DNA of 64,000 nt, from contig CM060831.1 of assembly GCA_030762175.1 (NCBI GenBank), positions 6,834,501-6,898,500 of the forward strand, read 5' to 3'. The translations under genes and the position numbers were made by a program. The notes under the pieces are model-generated. The model searched no databases. It worked only from the letters and a program-made list of their open reading frames with translations, and had not been told where the DNA came from. This DNA is from Metallyticus violacea. Lineage: Eukaryota; Arthropoda; Insecta; Mantodea; Metallyticidae. This document shows, piece by piece, positions 22,367 to 34,005 of this stretch (positions within the stretch are counted from its first letter, which is position 1; each line of letters begins with the position of its first letter).

Positions 22367-22595
22367 GGCTTGAGGTTCTTTATCGTGTCCTAAATGTACG
22401 ACATGGGACCCACGGTTTTACTTCCCTTCCGTAGGAAGCCATACTTAGGATTTTTACGCCTGAAAAAACTCATCGATCCTAGCCGGGTTTGAACCCGCGA
22501 TGAGCAAAAATTGTTGAAAGTTTCACGCCCTGAACAGAATGGGACGCTAATGACCTGAGATGTCAAAGAGCGTTCGTAAATAAAACAAATAAAAA
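22367..22595. repeat. SINE-B with inverted 5' part (twin-priming-like)
   Basis: 22367-22501 is SINE-B in reverse orientation, from the body (gcttgaggttctt) back into the tRNA-like head (gggtttgaacccgcgat). At 22502 the sequence switches to SINE-B in forward orientation (gagcaaaaattgttgaaag) and runs to the tail at about 22595. The two pieces are almost adjacent in the intact element, with only about 15 bases missing between them. The first half of the tRNA head is absent. Confidence 0.8.
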
Positions 22596-23410
22596 AGTCA
22601 TTTATTTATAAATTCATTAATTTGTTTATACATTGATTCATTCAAGAGCTTCACTATAGGGTTCATGTCTGAAGCTTCACCAACGGGGGACACCTGTAAG
22701 GTATGTACAAAACTTGAAGAAATGCTCTAATCACTGATATAAGCGTTTCCGCCATGTCTGGTATGGTTTCTGTTCTGTCGGCCTCCGAAACCGGGGAAGG
22801 ATTTTTGAATCACCCTGTAAAGAGTGAAACGAAGAAAATTTATATGCAATTATTATATTTCATATTGGAACGGTTTAATAGAATAAAATCAGGTCGTATT
22901 GTATTAATATTTGTATTTACATTCTACACAGTTTCTCTGTCTGAACTCTGCCAGCCACTCCACCAAAGAAGCCTAACTTTGTGTAACGAACCTGCAATCA
23001 TTTGTAACGGCTTCACATCCCAGGCTAATGCACTACGCGAAGAGAACTCAACAGAACTCGGTAATGATATTTCACTCAGCAGAATGTAACAAACACGTGC
23101 TGCGGAGTTGGACATGGTCCAGCTTACCACTTCAGGCGATTGTCGTTACTGAGAAGACCACCCTTAATGAAATAAAGATATCTACAAAGTTTTATGGTAA
23201 TGTTCTGCGCTTAAAGGAACAGCAGAGAAAGAAGAGATTCAAATAAAGTAAAGTACAAAGAAAAGAATAATGTGCCAGATACAAACGACTGGATAGTGCA
23301 ATACTTAGATAATAAACGCAAAATTGCAAGAAAACTACATTTCCTTAATTATTGACTCGATTATCTCCGATTGTTGTGACTGGTGCAAAAGTATATCAAA
23401 AGGTGTATAT
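22596..23410. other. Unassigned spacer
   Basis: No supported gene. A 111-codon plus-strand open stretch at 22754-23089 includes a hydrophobic segment but has no recognisable domain and no splice context. Confidence 0.35.
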
Positions 23411-23680
23411 TAAGGGTCATCGGTAAGTTCCTCCGCACGCGGGTGATGTGCACCGCATAGGTACTCCTACATTTCTGACATTCCTTCCTTCAAAACCACG
23501 TTTTAGCAGGTAATCCGCCCACCGTTGCTAAGGTTTGCACTTTGAGAATGAGTACTTGCCTTGGTGGTTAAGTGAACAAAACAAATATACCCTCGCGGTC
23601 AGTGCTGCCACCCGAATTCGCTTTCATAGTTAAATTTAGGCTACACAATGGCTGCGGCACGACTTCTTGATGACCCTTTA
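23411..23680. mobile_element. Candidate MITE (270 bases)
   Basis: Short inverted ends taagggtcatc and, reverse-complemented, taaagggtcatc enclose a non-coding stretch of 270 bases that is more GC-rich than its flanks. TA at each end would fit a Tc1/mariner-type target duplication. Only one copy is visible here, so identity as a transposon is tentative. Confidence 0.45.
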
Positions 23681-24355
23681 TAACTGAAGTGGGTGCGTTA
23701 ACATTACAAAAATAATAGGAAAAATATGTGCACAAGTCAAATTCACAAAATCATGAACAACTGGCTTGTAGCGCCTGCATAGCGTTTACAATAGACATGT
23801 GGGGATCTTAGTTTCTTCTCGGTATACTCGGGTTCCTTTACCTTAACTCAAAAGGGGAAAAAAAACTTCGCTCTGGTTTTATAACATTTTGACTTTGCTC
23901 TCGAGTCAGTAAAGATAGGAAGCTTGCACTGGACTAGCTGGGGTCGCTTAGAGGTGGTAAAAATGATGCCAAAGTGTGCACAAATAAGGGCCTATGGGAG
24001 GACACATCTTTCTCTGCTGTTTCATTGATGGGTAGCATAGAATAGGATAGAACGGAGAAGCAGATTCTGCCTCTAAGTCACTATGGCTGACCTTTTGTAC
24101 CTACACCGTCAAGGAAGATAGTGATATTGGGCGACGATTGAAGAACGTAGGAGGAGTTAGTGACGTTTTCCAACATATTTGGTCCCAGATAGGTCTCCAA
24201 GAGCCACGGCGATATCTTCCAACGGCGAAGCCCAGGGTCGCATGGTTATGCTTAGAGCGGTCCCGCAAAGGAAAAATCACACCTTAGGTGGCCATAGCAC
24301 TTGTGTCGTAAACTTCGAACCCGGGACCTTCCAAATTCACCACAAACGTTACAAC
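23681..24355. other. Unassigned spacer; weak tRNA-like B-box
   Basis: On the minus strand near 24315-24335 there is cccgggttcgaag, a B-box-like string, but no convincing A-box or body. It may be a degraded SINE head. Confidence 0.25.
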
Positions 24356-24359
24356 CTAA

Positions 24360-25310
24360 GTGCCCACCCTTCTCTTTTTGGTTGCAAATAAAAGATTTTT
24401 TCCTGACCCGAAAAAACTGGTGCAATCCCTGATGATACCTCACTTCAACTACTGCGGTTTTCTGCTCACAGACTTAAACTCTAACCTACAGGGTGTTCAT
24501 AATGTGTGCGTACGTTACATCTGCGATGTGCGTTTGTTCGATCATGTAACACCCTCCCTCGATATGCTGTCTTGGTAACGCCTGAAAGACCGGGGAAATA
24601 TTCACTGTCTCACACTACTTTGCGAAGTTATCCCTACGTCTCCATCTTTTCTATCTTCTCGTTTTCAGAATCTATCTTCCTTTCATAATCTTAACACACG
24701 TTCTGAATCTCAGCAGATACTGTAATTACATTGCACGGAACATCACTTTACTCATCATTCACAGTAACCACTGCCCGTCTCTGAAATGCATTGCCACGGA
24801 ATGTCAGAGACTGCCGGATTTTAGGAGTACTTCATAAGAAATTGTTTAGTACTATTAGAAACAATGGATTACCCTAGATTTAGTTTCATTTTGTTACAAT
24901 GCAGAAATTTATTTGTTTTACCCTGCTGTAGAATTACTCATACTATTCTTTTTATTACTTATCACAAATGTTCCTATCTTCTTTATAGTATTGTCACGGT
25001 TTACTTTTATGTTTTGTTTGTATATTTATTTCCACTTTCAGGATTTACGTATAAATTGTCATTGCTGGTGCTTGTTGTATATTATTGTTCTTTTGTTTTC
25101 TTATTTTTTCTTCTTCCTAAGTTAATATTTTTATTTTTTCATTATCAATATTTGTGTATTGGCATACATTTATTTATATACGTAATGTTTTACTTTACTG
25201 TCAATGTTGTACTTGTAATACTGTCGGTATAACTTCATGCAATTATTATTACATTGGTAGAGCGGAAGAGAAGGCCCAATGGCCTTAGCTCTACCAATAA
25301 ATAAATAAAA
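24360..25310 (+). mobile_element. LINE 3' end (Jockey/CR1-like)
   Basis: The plus strand reads KKLVQSLMIPHFNYCGFLLT, then CVRYICDVRLFDHVTPSLD. This matches the 'L--SL--P---Y-D' and 'L-N-C-R-IF-----DH' region after the palm in Jockey/CR1-type reverse transcriptases. Around 24690-24840 further decayed motifs are SFTVTTARLWNALPRNVRDC and 'RILGVLHKKLF'. A long 3' region ends in gtagagcggaagagaaggcc, aatggccttagctctacc and AATAAATAAATAAA at about 25310. The end resembles that of the LINE at 7975-8577, so these two probably belong to one family or close families. The coding part is frameshifted and 5'-truncated. Confidence 0.8.
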
Positions 25311-26453
25311 AAACTGTATTCCTTAGAAACTTCACCAAACAGAACTGACATCAAACCATCAGGAGAAACAAATGACACTTAAGAATTTAGAAACGCTAAT
25401 TTACATTCTCACTCCATTGTACTATGTCTTATATTTTTAGCACTACTTTGAAAAAGCCATATCTTATATCAACTAGCTTGAAACTGCATTTCTCAAATGT
25501 TAAACTTTCTCTAAGTTTCCGGTTCTTACTGCTTCTAAATCGCAACTGGGGCATGTTTTTAAGACGATACTTTTTCTAAAGGAATTTCTCGCTGCACAAT
25601 ATTATTTCGTTTAATTTACCCACTCAAAGAGCTTAAGGGACATTACAATTAAGAAAACCAATATAAGCGCTAAACGAAAGTGAAAAAAAAAACAAACAAA
25701 CAAACAGAAGTGATAGAAAGAATGAAAAGGGAAATGCAACAACATGAGAGATAAAGAAAGAATCGATGAATCAATTCCCAAGTGGAGTGTTGAAGTAAAG
25801 CGACACATGGACCTCCTTTGTGTCGCCAATGCTAAAGGAAGACGGAAGATTCTGATAGCAGAAGGCAGCTCAGGCATTTCCATTTTGATTAGAAAATGTA
25901 TGTAAATTGCATTCAGTTTCTGTGGCAGCGTGATACTGCTTTCAAATAGATTACCGTTAGTCGTCCTATCTTGTAGTTTTCCCCTCACAGTGCTGTTTAC
26001 TCCACGACACCGTTCTGTCGCTTTACATCGCGTCAACTCGGGTAAAGCCACCGAAAAGACGAACAAGGATACTCTTCTAATTCCCAAGCAATATCCTATA
26101 TTAAAGGTCACTTCATGACAACGTAGTTATTTTTTCCTAGCCTAACCTTGGTATCTCCTTTCAAACTCCTGTAAATCCTTGTCATATCCTTCGCCTTGCA
26201 GATTTTTGGGGAAATAATCAGGAGATAAAACAGAAATGAATTTTGAGACTAATGTTACAACCAAGTTCCTTGTATGCTTCAAGCATGTTAGCTACCGAGT
26301 TTCGGGAATCCTTGTTGTTACCAAGAAACATTTTCACAGAGAGAAACCCATGCTACTTTCTCATTTTCATCCAGTGTTTTTAAATTATGCATCAGACATC
26401 AGTTTTGTTATATCAATGACATTAAATACACATTCTTTTAATTTTGCTTCCGA
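25311..26453. other. Unassigned spacer with a 166-codon minus-strand open stretch
   Basis: An open stretch at 25611-26111 (minus) is long for non-coding DNA of this composition and contains a hydrophobic, Phe-rich segment near its C-terminus. It matches no family I know, lacks splice signals at sensible positions, and that segment reflects low-complexity A/G-rich DNA on the plus strand. Confidence 0.3.
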
Positions 26454-26455
26454 TA

Positions 26456-27701
26456 CGAGGGTAAGTTCATAAGTTTCCCGCCTAACTATTTTCTAGGTAT
26501 GATAAAGACAAAAACTATATTTTGTTTTTCAATATAGTTACCCTTTATCGCAATATACTTCTCAAATCTTTGAATTAACATTTCTATCCCCCCTCCCACA
26601 ATAGTCAGACGTCTTATCTGCAAAATGGGCATAAACAGCATCCATCAATTCTTCGTCACATTTAAATTTCCTTTCTCGAAGGTCTTTCTTGAGTTTTCAG
26701 AAGAGGAAATAGTCACTGGGAGCTAGATCTGGCCTGTAGGTTTCTTGAAGTCACATATCTTCACAATTTCCTTTGCAACAAGGTAAGCACAGGCGCTTTT
26801 TCGTGAAGAAGGCACCTCTACTCAGCTTTCCTCGCCTTTTCTCTTTGATGGAAGCATGTGGTCTGTGCAGTACGCCAGCACAGTACTCCCCATTTACTCT
26901 GATGTACCTCTCCTTGATGTCAATAAGAGTATTCCTTCACAGTCCCAAAAAATTATGGCTATGATCTTCTTGGTTGACTGAATGACCTTGGCCTTTAGAG
27001 ACGGTGCTTCGCCAGGTTTATACCACTCCATTGATTATCTTTTGGATAAGGAATCATAGTAGAGGATCATAGTTTCATCTGCTGTAACAATGGTTTGCGC
27101 AACTTCTCTCTCGTTGCCACCACAGAGCTCCGAAAATGCCGGACAACAGATGACTCATTGCTGCTTTTGGACTGAGGAAAGAAGTCTAGGCACCGATCTT
27201 GCTCTGATCTTATTCATGTTTAAATGTTCATGATAATTCGAAGGACTGTTGTTTTAGAAAGGTCCAACCTTGCTGCTATTTCTGTAACTTGAGCCGCCGG
27301 TTATCCATAATTTCTCCTTCTGCAAGAACGATGTTTTCAGGAGTGAGCACCTCCAAGGGCCAATCTGCACGCTCTTCGTCTTCAACACTTTATCGACCCA
27401 TTCGAAAAAGTTTGGCCCATTCTTTTACGGTAGAACATGAGGGGGGATGCTTCCCTATACACACCGTCCAATGGCTGTATAATTTCGTTTGGACTAAGTC
27501 CTTCTTGTATGAAGAACTTAGCAACCGCTTGATACTCCATTTTGGACATATCACAGTCTTCTACAACTATATCTGAGCAACTGGACACAGCGGAGCGGAA
27601 GTTACTGCTGCAATTGTTTACTTAACAGATAAGATATGACACCAGATTGTGAAGGCGATAATCCTTACTGGTAAAGCAGGAAACTTATGGACCTATCCTA
27701 G
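26456..27701 (-). mobile_element. mariner-2 element, 1246 bases, dead
   Basis: TA-flanked ends cgagggtaagttcataagtt at 26456 and, reverse-complemented, ctaggataggtccataagtt at 27701. The transposase relic reads on the minus strand. The N-terminal DNA-binding part (27588-27382) includes EDCDMSKMEYQAVAKFF, EGLSPNEI and LDGVYREASP. Later, in several frames, come remnants of 'LTPENIAL', 'TIVTGDETM' and the 'FWDCEGVL' region. The same protein is better preserved at 57072-58313. No single frame covers more than about 70 codons, so it is inactive. It matches the mariner-2 copies at 30823, 40711 and 57072. Confidence 0.85.
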
Positions 27702-27704
27702 TAG

Positions 27705-28065
27705 TAGTAAACTTTCTTACAATGTACTTGAACCAGTCTTCTTCCTTATTTAAAACTTTACAAGCTGTTTCATTATACCAAGCAGCACTTTGGACAGGCT
27801 CACAAGGCTTTGGTGCAAAATACTCTTAGAATCGATTTCTAAATGTTCTCCAGGTGGCGAATGTTCTGCCGTTGACCCAACGATGGAATGCTCTACATGG
27901 GTTGTGTGGTGCCCAAGCTTTACTTTAGTCTCCAAGTTTGATTCCAAAATAGGCATGATATTACTTTTTCATTAAATCTGTGATATTACACCTCTGCTTA
28001 GACAACATGCGTTCCCCACATATGTAACAAAAGTGATCTGGATCATTTGATCCCTATTGAGTTGT
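27705..28065 (-). pseudogene. Relic of an arthropod zinc-finger-like repeat protein
   Basis: The minus strand reads, with stops, DPDHFCYICGERMLSKQRCN, then YHAYFGIKLGD-SKAWAPHN and RWVNGR. I recognise this as a motif series (C-x2-C ... 'AYF--KLGDQDK-WAPH') found in many uncharacterised multicopy arthropod proteins. The CYIC pair and the downstream positions suggest a zinc-binding fold. The function is unknown to me; multicopy occurrence suggests a mobile-element passenger or a domesticated relative. An in-frame stop replaces Gln after LGD. Confidence 0.5.
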
Positions 28066-28069
28066 AAAC

Positions 28070-28520
28070 ATTTCTGCCAACGTGTATGCCAGTGAGGAAG
28101 AAGACTTGCTGGAGATGGTTTTTCGACATCATCATCAGAATCGCCTACGCCTTCGTAGTCACAGCTATAGATGAACTTAAACGCTGACCCCGCAGTTCGA
28201 TTTTCAGAGTAGGGAACAAAAGAAAGTCACACAGAGCTCGGTTCGAGCTGTATGGAGAAAGAGCACACTTTTGATGTTTTATCTGGCCAAATGTTGAGCA
28301 ACAACGTTGCAAATGTTAGAACGTGCATTATTATAGTGAAGGCAACAAACAAATGGATGCAACTCAGCACGTTTTTGTCGTATAAGTTTGGCCAGAAAAG
28401 TCTTGATATTTCACCATAACTTTTCTTGCCGATCGAGCATTGTCCTTCTTTGAGGTCAGAAAACCAGGCGATTTCCAGACTGAGCTGGCCTATTTGCTTT
28501 TGGAACTTCCACACTAGAGG
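28070..28520 (-). pseudogene. mariner transposase C-terminal relic
   Basis: On the minus strand, about 28345-28150 reads in shifting frames NNARSNICNVVAQHLAR, a degraded HDNARSH block with the second catalytic region, followed by 'CDFLLFPTLKIELRG', the third catalytic Asp and the 'FPLKP-L-G' region. Frameshifts separate each block. It is a different family from mariner-2 just beside it. It abuts the zinc-finger-like relic. Confidence 0.6.
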
Positions 28521-30185
28521 CCGGGGAAGAAGGTTTTATTAAAGCGTATGCCCCCATCACAACACACAAAGAACCAGCCCAGTCACCTGGCACTTTCTGC
28601 TCTGTAACAGAAGCATGAAATGAAATGAGAGAGGAAAGTTCATGAAAAGAAAGACGGTCGCAGTACTCGCCTAGGCGATAGAGGGTAACCACGAAAAAAA
28701 AAAAAAAAAATCCAAAATCAAGATTGAGAGGAATTTTGAGTCTGGGACCTCCCAAAGAGAGTCCAAAGCCACCTGCAGGTTGTACTACACCCTATCAGCA
28801 ATTATTTGGGAAAACTCCACGAGAAAAAAACGTAGAACTTTCTTACAAGTTCATATGTAAAGCCGAGACAGCTTCTCATTATTCTCTTTCATGTTCGCAA
28901 CAGAAGCTCTAACTACAATCAGAACAAAATGTGGTGAATGTCTCCAACCTCTTTGAGCTCTTGACCGACTGCTTATAGTTCTGCTCCCAACAAGGTATGC
29001 CAACATTCCCGGATGCACTCCACCACATTAGTCGCTTTGTGTGGCTACTTCGAAAATCGATTTCTGGATTCCCTTTATGTCCGCGTGTTCATCACAAGAG
29101 ACAGGGCAAACATGGGGGACCTGACACAACGGAGATAGAGTGTCCCAGCAGCGCTCAGGGAGACGAGAAACATCGGTCAACTAGCATGCGCTCCTGTTTC
29201 ACTTATGCCGGTGTGCTTCAGATCTGCAAAGGCCAAGAGTGCCGGTGACAAGCCGAAGTAAGCCTTACATAGTCAAATATAAGAACTAATAGTGTAAGGC
29301 TGAGATAAACACAAACTCTGGCTTTATTAAAAAATTACTCCAAAATAAAGCAAAAATGTTTGATTTAAAATTTAAATACGTTCCATTTTGCTTGAGCATT
29401 GTACTATAATACTGCAAAACATTTCTACATGAAATGTAATACCTTGAAGACTAATGTAAGGTTCAAATTTGTCACCAGTGGTTGAGGCAACGCGACACTA
29501 AAGTGTTTATACACTATCTGCAACGCTGCAATAATCACACGCAAAATAAGGATTATTTCCATCATCAACACAATGGAGCAATGTAATCCGTTTTAGCCGT
29601 CATTGTCGGAGTATTGCAATCTATGTCCCTCAAGACTGAGAATGACTGGTCCAGGTGTCTTCAAACTAACAAGAGTGCTTCATACTCCACAGTAAAAAAT
29701 ATTCACTACAACAGTTAGGACGGTTATTAATGATTTGCAGTAGGGAGTGACTTTCCGATCCACCCTGTATACAAAAGTTTCATTTTAATAATTTTTCTTC
29801 GACCATTGAAATAGAATATTGACATAAAAATCTGGCTGGCGAGCTCCTAGGTTTAATTTGTGTCAAACTGTGATTTCCAAACGTAGAAATTATACAATGC
29901 TTTGTGTAGATACAAACTTCAGCATGCAGATTCCAGACTTAAATCAAAGGTTGGTCTAAAGTTTTTTGAATTTAAACCTAGGATAATGACTTTTGTTGTT
30001 TAACTAGATGAATTACGACAAATTTTTTATTAAATACTCTGTTAGCAAATTCTGAAGGAATGAAGCTATTGCAGCCGTACCCGTGAAAAATCTACTTATT
30101 TTTTAGTTAATTTATTTTATTTTTAGGAATATCGAAGGTGTGTATGCCATTGCAGTTGTATTCATGCAAATATCTTTTAATAATC
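28521..30185. other. Unassigned spacer
   Basis: Contains an A17 run near 28694-28710 that might be the tail of a short retroelement, and 'ccaccctgtata' at 29760, a string typical of Tc-like terminal repeats, without an identifiable partner. No gene is supported. Open stretches at 28456-28755 (minus) and 28997-29248 (plus) match nothing I know. Confidence 0.3.
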
Positions 30186-30189
30186 TACC

Positions 30190-30520
30190 CAAAGCTGCAT
30201 CGATCGTACCTACTAGGCATTGAAATAAACAAAAAATTATAAATAGAAATTATAAATAGAAAGAGAGAATTAAAAGTAATGTAATACCATTAACAATGTA
30301 ACTAAAATAATTATAATTAGAAATTATAGAAATTATAATTATAATTAGAAAAGCATAAAAGGATAAAACACAAAAAAAAAAAAGTCACAGATTAGTAATC
30401 ACTATATTTCGAACACTTGAGTTCTTCTATGGCAAGAAGACAAGCAGCACTCGAGCAGTTCGAAATATAGCGACCTGTGACTTTTTCTTATTGTTTTATC
30501 CTTTTCTGCTTATTCTTTAT

Positions 30521-30560
<40 letters not shown>

Positions 30561-30822
30561 CGGTGGACATTTTTGTTTTTCTCACTATATTTCAACGAAA
30601 TTCAGCAAATTTTGTTAAAATAAATTGATAAAAAAGTTTCCAAAAATCAGGCCATTAAGAGTGCAGGTATACCTGAAAAAATATTGGGGAATAAAGCGAG
30701 ATTGAAAAATCACTCTATGGGCTGCATTTTAAAAAGTTTTTAAATGAAACACGGTATATGCCATTGAAATAAAGTAGGAAAAATAGTTCCCGAAATCAGC
30801 GAAATCAGACTATTAATAATAA
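30190..30822 (+). mobile_element. HINE-like repeat, copy F (5' part only)
   Basis: Shares cctactaggca near 30209 with copy C (50688), and then AT-rich sequence. A (GT)n array at 30522-30559 and the first internal units follow ('acatttttgtttttctcact', 'gcaggtatacctgaaaa', 'atcactctatgggctgcat'). It stops abruptly at the mariner-2 fragment at 30823, where the usual 3' arm and hairpin are missing. Confidence 0.6.
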
Positions 30823-31034
30823 TTTAATAACAGCTCGAAACTCCATTTTGAACATGTCACAATCTTCTACGTATAGCCTTCCTTATGCAGCTATATCTGA
30901 ACAACTGAACAAAGTGGAGCGGAAGCTACAGTTGCAATTATTTATTTAACAGATAAGGTATGACACCGGATAAGGGGTTTGTAAAGGCGATAATCTCTTC
31001 TGGGCGAGGTCGGAAACTTATGGACCTACCATCG
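30823..31034 (-). mobile_element. mariner-2 5' end fragment
   Basis: About 212 bases matching the 5' terminal region of mariner-2: the start of the transposase (minus strand, 'catgttcaaaatggag' in reverse), the untranslated leader, and the TIR ending ggacctaccatcg beside TA. The rest of the element is absent. Confidence 0.8.
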
Positions 31035-32295
31035 TATATATATACGTCATTTTCTCTGCCTAGTAAGTAGGGTCGAGGAAGATTTAAAGAATGTTTTCAA
31101 AAAGATTTTCATGGGTAACACTGCAATAGATACGCTGAAACTGTGGTATAGGTAGGTGTTCAGGGCAGGAAAACATACCAAAAGTTATCCTAGAAAATGA
31201 TGTTTGAAGTTTTGGATGCTCAAAAGCTAAAGACCAAGAAAAAGAGATTTAAAGAGCGCAGGTATTTAAAAATGGCATTTGAAACAAATGGTCCAAAGGG
31301 CATTGAGGTATGAATCTTTTCATGGAGGTTCACAGGGATACCAAGTAATTTATAAGATAAAAAAATTAAATTTTGACCAAAAATGTATGTTATCAATTTG
31401 GTATCCCCTTGGTTTGTTAGACCTATAAGAAAAACGTATTTCTGGCGTAAGGTATCAGTTAAATTCTAAAACGAGGACCGGTGTAAGAGATAGCAGAGGA
31501 CATGAACCCAAGCAGTTTCCAGACAGCGCTTGGAATGAAAACAGATATCTTCCCCTGGGAACAGCTGACAAGAGCCCTGTACGGTCAAAAGGATTTTGAG
31601 AAGTCAGACACCGCGCAGAGACCTGTTACCATGGCAACTGTGTGATGAAACTCTGGGTGTGTATCGTGCACCCTGTAAATGTTTTTCTCTGCAGATGGCA
31701 ATGGATAAACATGATGCATCCTGTGGGAACAAAAGGTAATCAGAAACTCCATGTTCTCCCAACAGATACACGGTAATTATACGGTACTGACCTTGTTTAC
31801 GTACACCAAGTACATGCTCGTCTGATTACCTTGTTGTTCAGCGTTATAACACATACATGAAACATCTTTTGTCACTAGTACTGTTTCAGTAAATAGAGCA
31901 AGTCTAAAATATTTGTAACTACAACAATATAAATCACCACAGCATAAGAATAAACTCCTTTTAAAAAGAAAAAGAACATTCTTGTTCTTTCTTCCAAGGA
32001 ACAGCATTCATAGCATGTAATTGAAGATAAACGAAGTTAAACACACGCTCTGCTAATAATGCCCTCATTAAAAAGTTTAAGTCTAGTAATTCTGAAGGTC
32101 AAACATTAGAAAAATATCACATTATAATGAGTTTTTAATTTTGCTGTCACTAGGTATTCAAGAGAAATCAGAACATTTCCGGATAGGAGCCAGCCTGTAT
32201 ATACCTGATCATCCTTTGGAACGAAGAATGGAAGTATTGACGACACTCATTGTCCACAATGGTGCTAAGATTTCTTTGTTAGAGAGCCACTATTA
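31035..32295. other. Unassigned spacer
   Basis: No supported feature. The string attttcatgggta near 31107 recurs at 55135, hinting at another dispersed repeat. A 41-base candidate mini-exon at 31695-31735 is listed under rejected items. Confidence 0.3.
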
Positions 32296-32299
32296 AAGT

Positions 32300-33270
32300 T
32301 TGAGGTACGTCAAATTGGGGTTGGGTAGACTCACTCCGACAGTTGCATCCTTTTCAATGTACTCTCCACCACACTTTATACACTTTCTCATTCCTAAAAA
32401 ATCATTTATTAAAGCATTCCGGCAAGTCACTTTCCTCAAGGGCTGCAGTAAAAGTCTCCCCAGGGCTGGAAAATCGCTTTCCTCACATGCGAATTCTTAC
32501 CACTAGGAAGAGAAAACATCGCAGGGAGCCAGATCAGGACCATAGGGAGAATGAGGCATGACTTTCACCTCTGTGGACTACAGGAAGCGGAGATGTCATG
32601 GTGAAGCAAGCTCGCCCTTGACCGGCGTTCTCGGAGCTTGTCGAAAACGTTCGGCACACAGACTGTGGTGTAACCGTCCAGAGCAATTGTGGCCACATAC
32701 CAACTTTTTGATAAAATATACAAACAAATTCTTCCCAACACTTCGGCCCCTCTTCACTTTTGTTGGTAGATCGTCATCTGGAAACATCCAAACTGGTGAC
32801 TGTCGTTTGGTCTAAGGGTCAAATTGGTAAATCCATGTTTTTCATCACCGTGATGACACCAGAAACACGCCTTCAGCTCCATCCGTCAAATCTCTGCAGC
32901 ATTTCTTCACACCTTTCGACGGGTGTGCGCTTTTGTGAATTTGCCAAATTGTGGGGCACCCAACGGGAGGAGGCCTTCCTGACACAAAGATGATCGTGCA
33001 GGTGTTTTGATACTGTAGAAAGGCTGCCTCCATGTCCTTAAATATTATGTGATTATTTAGCATACCACGGCAACGTTTTCCTAGCTGCCGGATCCCCATT
33101 TCTCTCCTCATCTTGCAGAGAAGTTCGGCTCCTTTTAAATCCAGTAAACCAGGGGAAAGCTGTTGCTCTAGATGAAGAAAGGTCCCCTAAAGCCTTTCAA
33201 GCGCTCAAGGTTTTGAGACTCATTTAAACCACTCTTGAAATCATAAAGAATCATAGGGCAAAAATGCTCT
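32300..33270 (-). pseudogene. mariner transposase relic A
   Basis: Read on the minus strand from about 33265: FKSGLNESQ, then DEERNGDPAARKT, the frame-broken 'LHDHLCVRKASSRWVPHNLAN' region, 'EMLQRFDG' and WMFPDDDLPTKVKRGRSVGK (near 32790-32740). The last is the 'W---DD-P-KVKR-RSVGK' block of a mariner family frequent in insects. C-terminal remnants such as RIRM*GKRFSSPGETF follow near 32480. Catalytic blocks are not intact and there are many stops. TIRs were not resolved. Confidence 0.75.
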
Positions 33271-33319
33271 ATCTCCGTCGTAACGACTCATTGCCTGAGC
33301 ATGGAAGGGGTTGTTTACC

Positions 33320-34005
33320 CTCATACTATAGAATACAGGAGTTGAGAGGGAGTCTTTATCTTGCGGATTACTGGGTGGGTAATTAATTAGAAGTACACCA
33401 TTGGCATTTTAGAAAACCGATGTTATGATCTTCCTGGCCGGTTTCACATATTTGACCTTCTTTGGCTTTGGGGAATCGTGATGGTTCCACTATTTAGACT
33501 GCTGTTTTGTTTCACGCGTGAAATTGTGCACCCATGTTTCATCAACTGTCACAAATCGACGCATAAAGTCGGCGGGATCTCTCTGAAACTGGGCCAAACA
33601 TTGGTGAGAGATTCGCTTTTGATCCTGAATCAACAGTTGTGGAATCTATCTTGCCGATAATAATTTTATGGACAATTCTTCCCTCAAAACGTGAAATACG
33701 CGCTCCCTGAAATATTCAGAGCTTCAGCAATTTCGGACACCTGTGACCGGCGATGTGCCAGAACCACCTGTGTACCTTATCGAGACTTTCTAAGATCGTG
33801 AAGGGTTTTGGTTGTCCGCTGCGAGGGTCATCTTCAAAACATTCATGGCCACTTTTAAACTTGGTGGTCTACTAGGAAAATAGTTGAAAATGCTGTTTTA
33901 GAGCTCCCTAGACTGTTTGTTATATGTGTATGAATTTCTGTTACATTCAAATCCTTCTTCACCAAGTACTTAATAACCGTACGATGTTTGATATTTTCCA
34001 TTTTT
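33320..34005 (-). pseudogene. mariner transposase relic B (N-terminal two thirds)
   Basis: On the minus strand, from the ATG near 34003: MENIKHRTVIKYLVKKDLNV and TEIHTHITNSLGSS. After frame changes come 'KLLSARQIPQLLIQDQKR', then VDETWVHNFTRETKQQSK with the first catalytic Asp, and 'PKPKKVKYVKPARKIITSVF', to NGVLLINYPP near 33380. The second and third catalytic Asp blocks are absent; the element ends just upstream of relic A in the same orientation. It is a different mariner lineage from relic A. Confidence 0.75.

Noticed and set aside
25611..26111. 166-codon minus-strand open frame as a membrane protein gene
   Set aside because: No family motif, no splice context, and the hydrophobic segment reflects low-complexity A/G-rich DNA.
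29740..29775. Terminal repeat 'ccaccctgtata' as the end of a transposon
   Set aside because: No inverted partner or protein relic could be found nearby.
31680..31740. Possible 41-base plus-strand mini-exon between ctctgcag and gtaatcag
   Set aside because: Splice-like dinucleotides occur often in AT-rich DNA; the piece is tiny, shows no homology, and is on the opposite strand to the neurobeachin exon.
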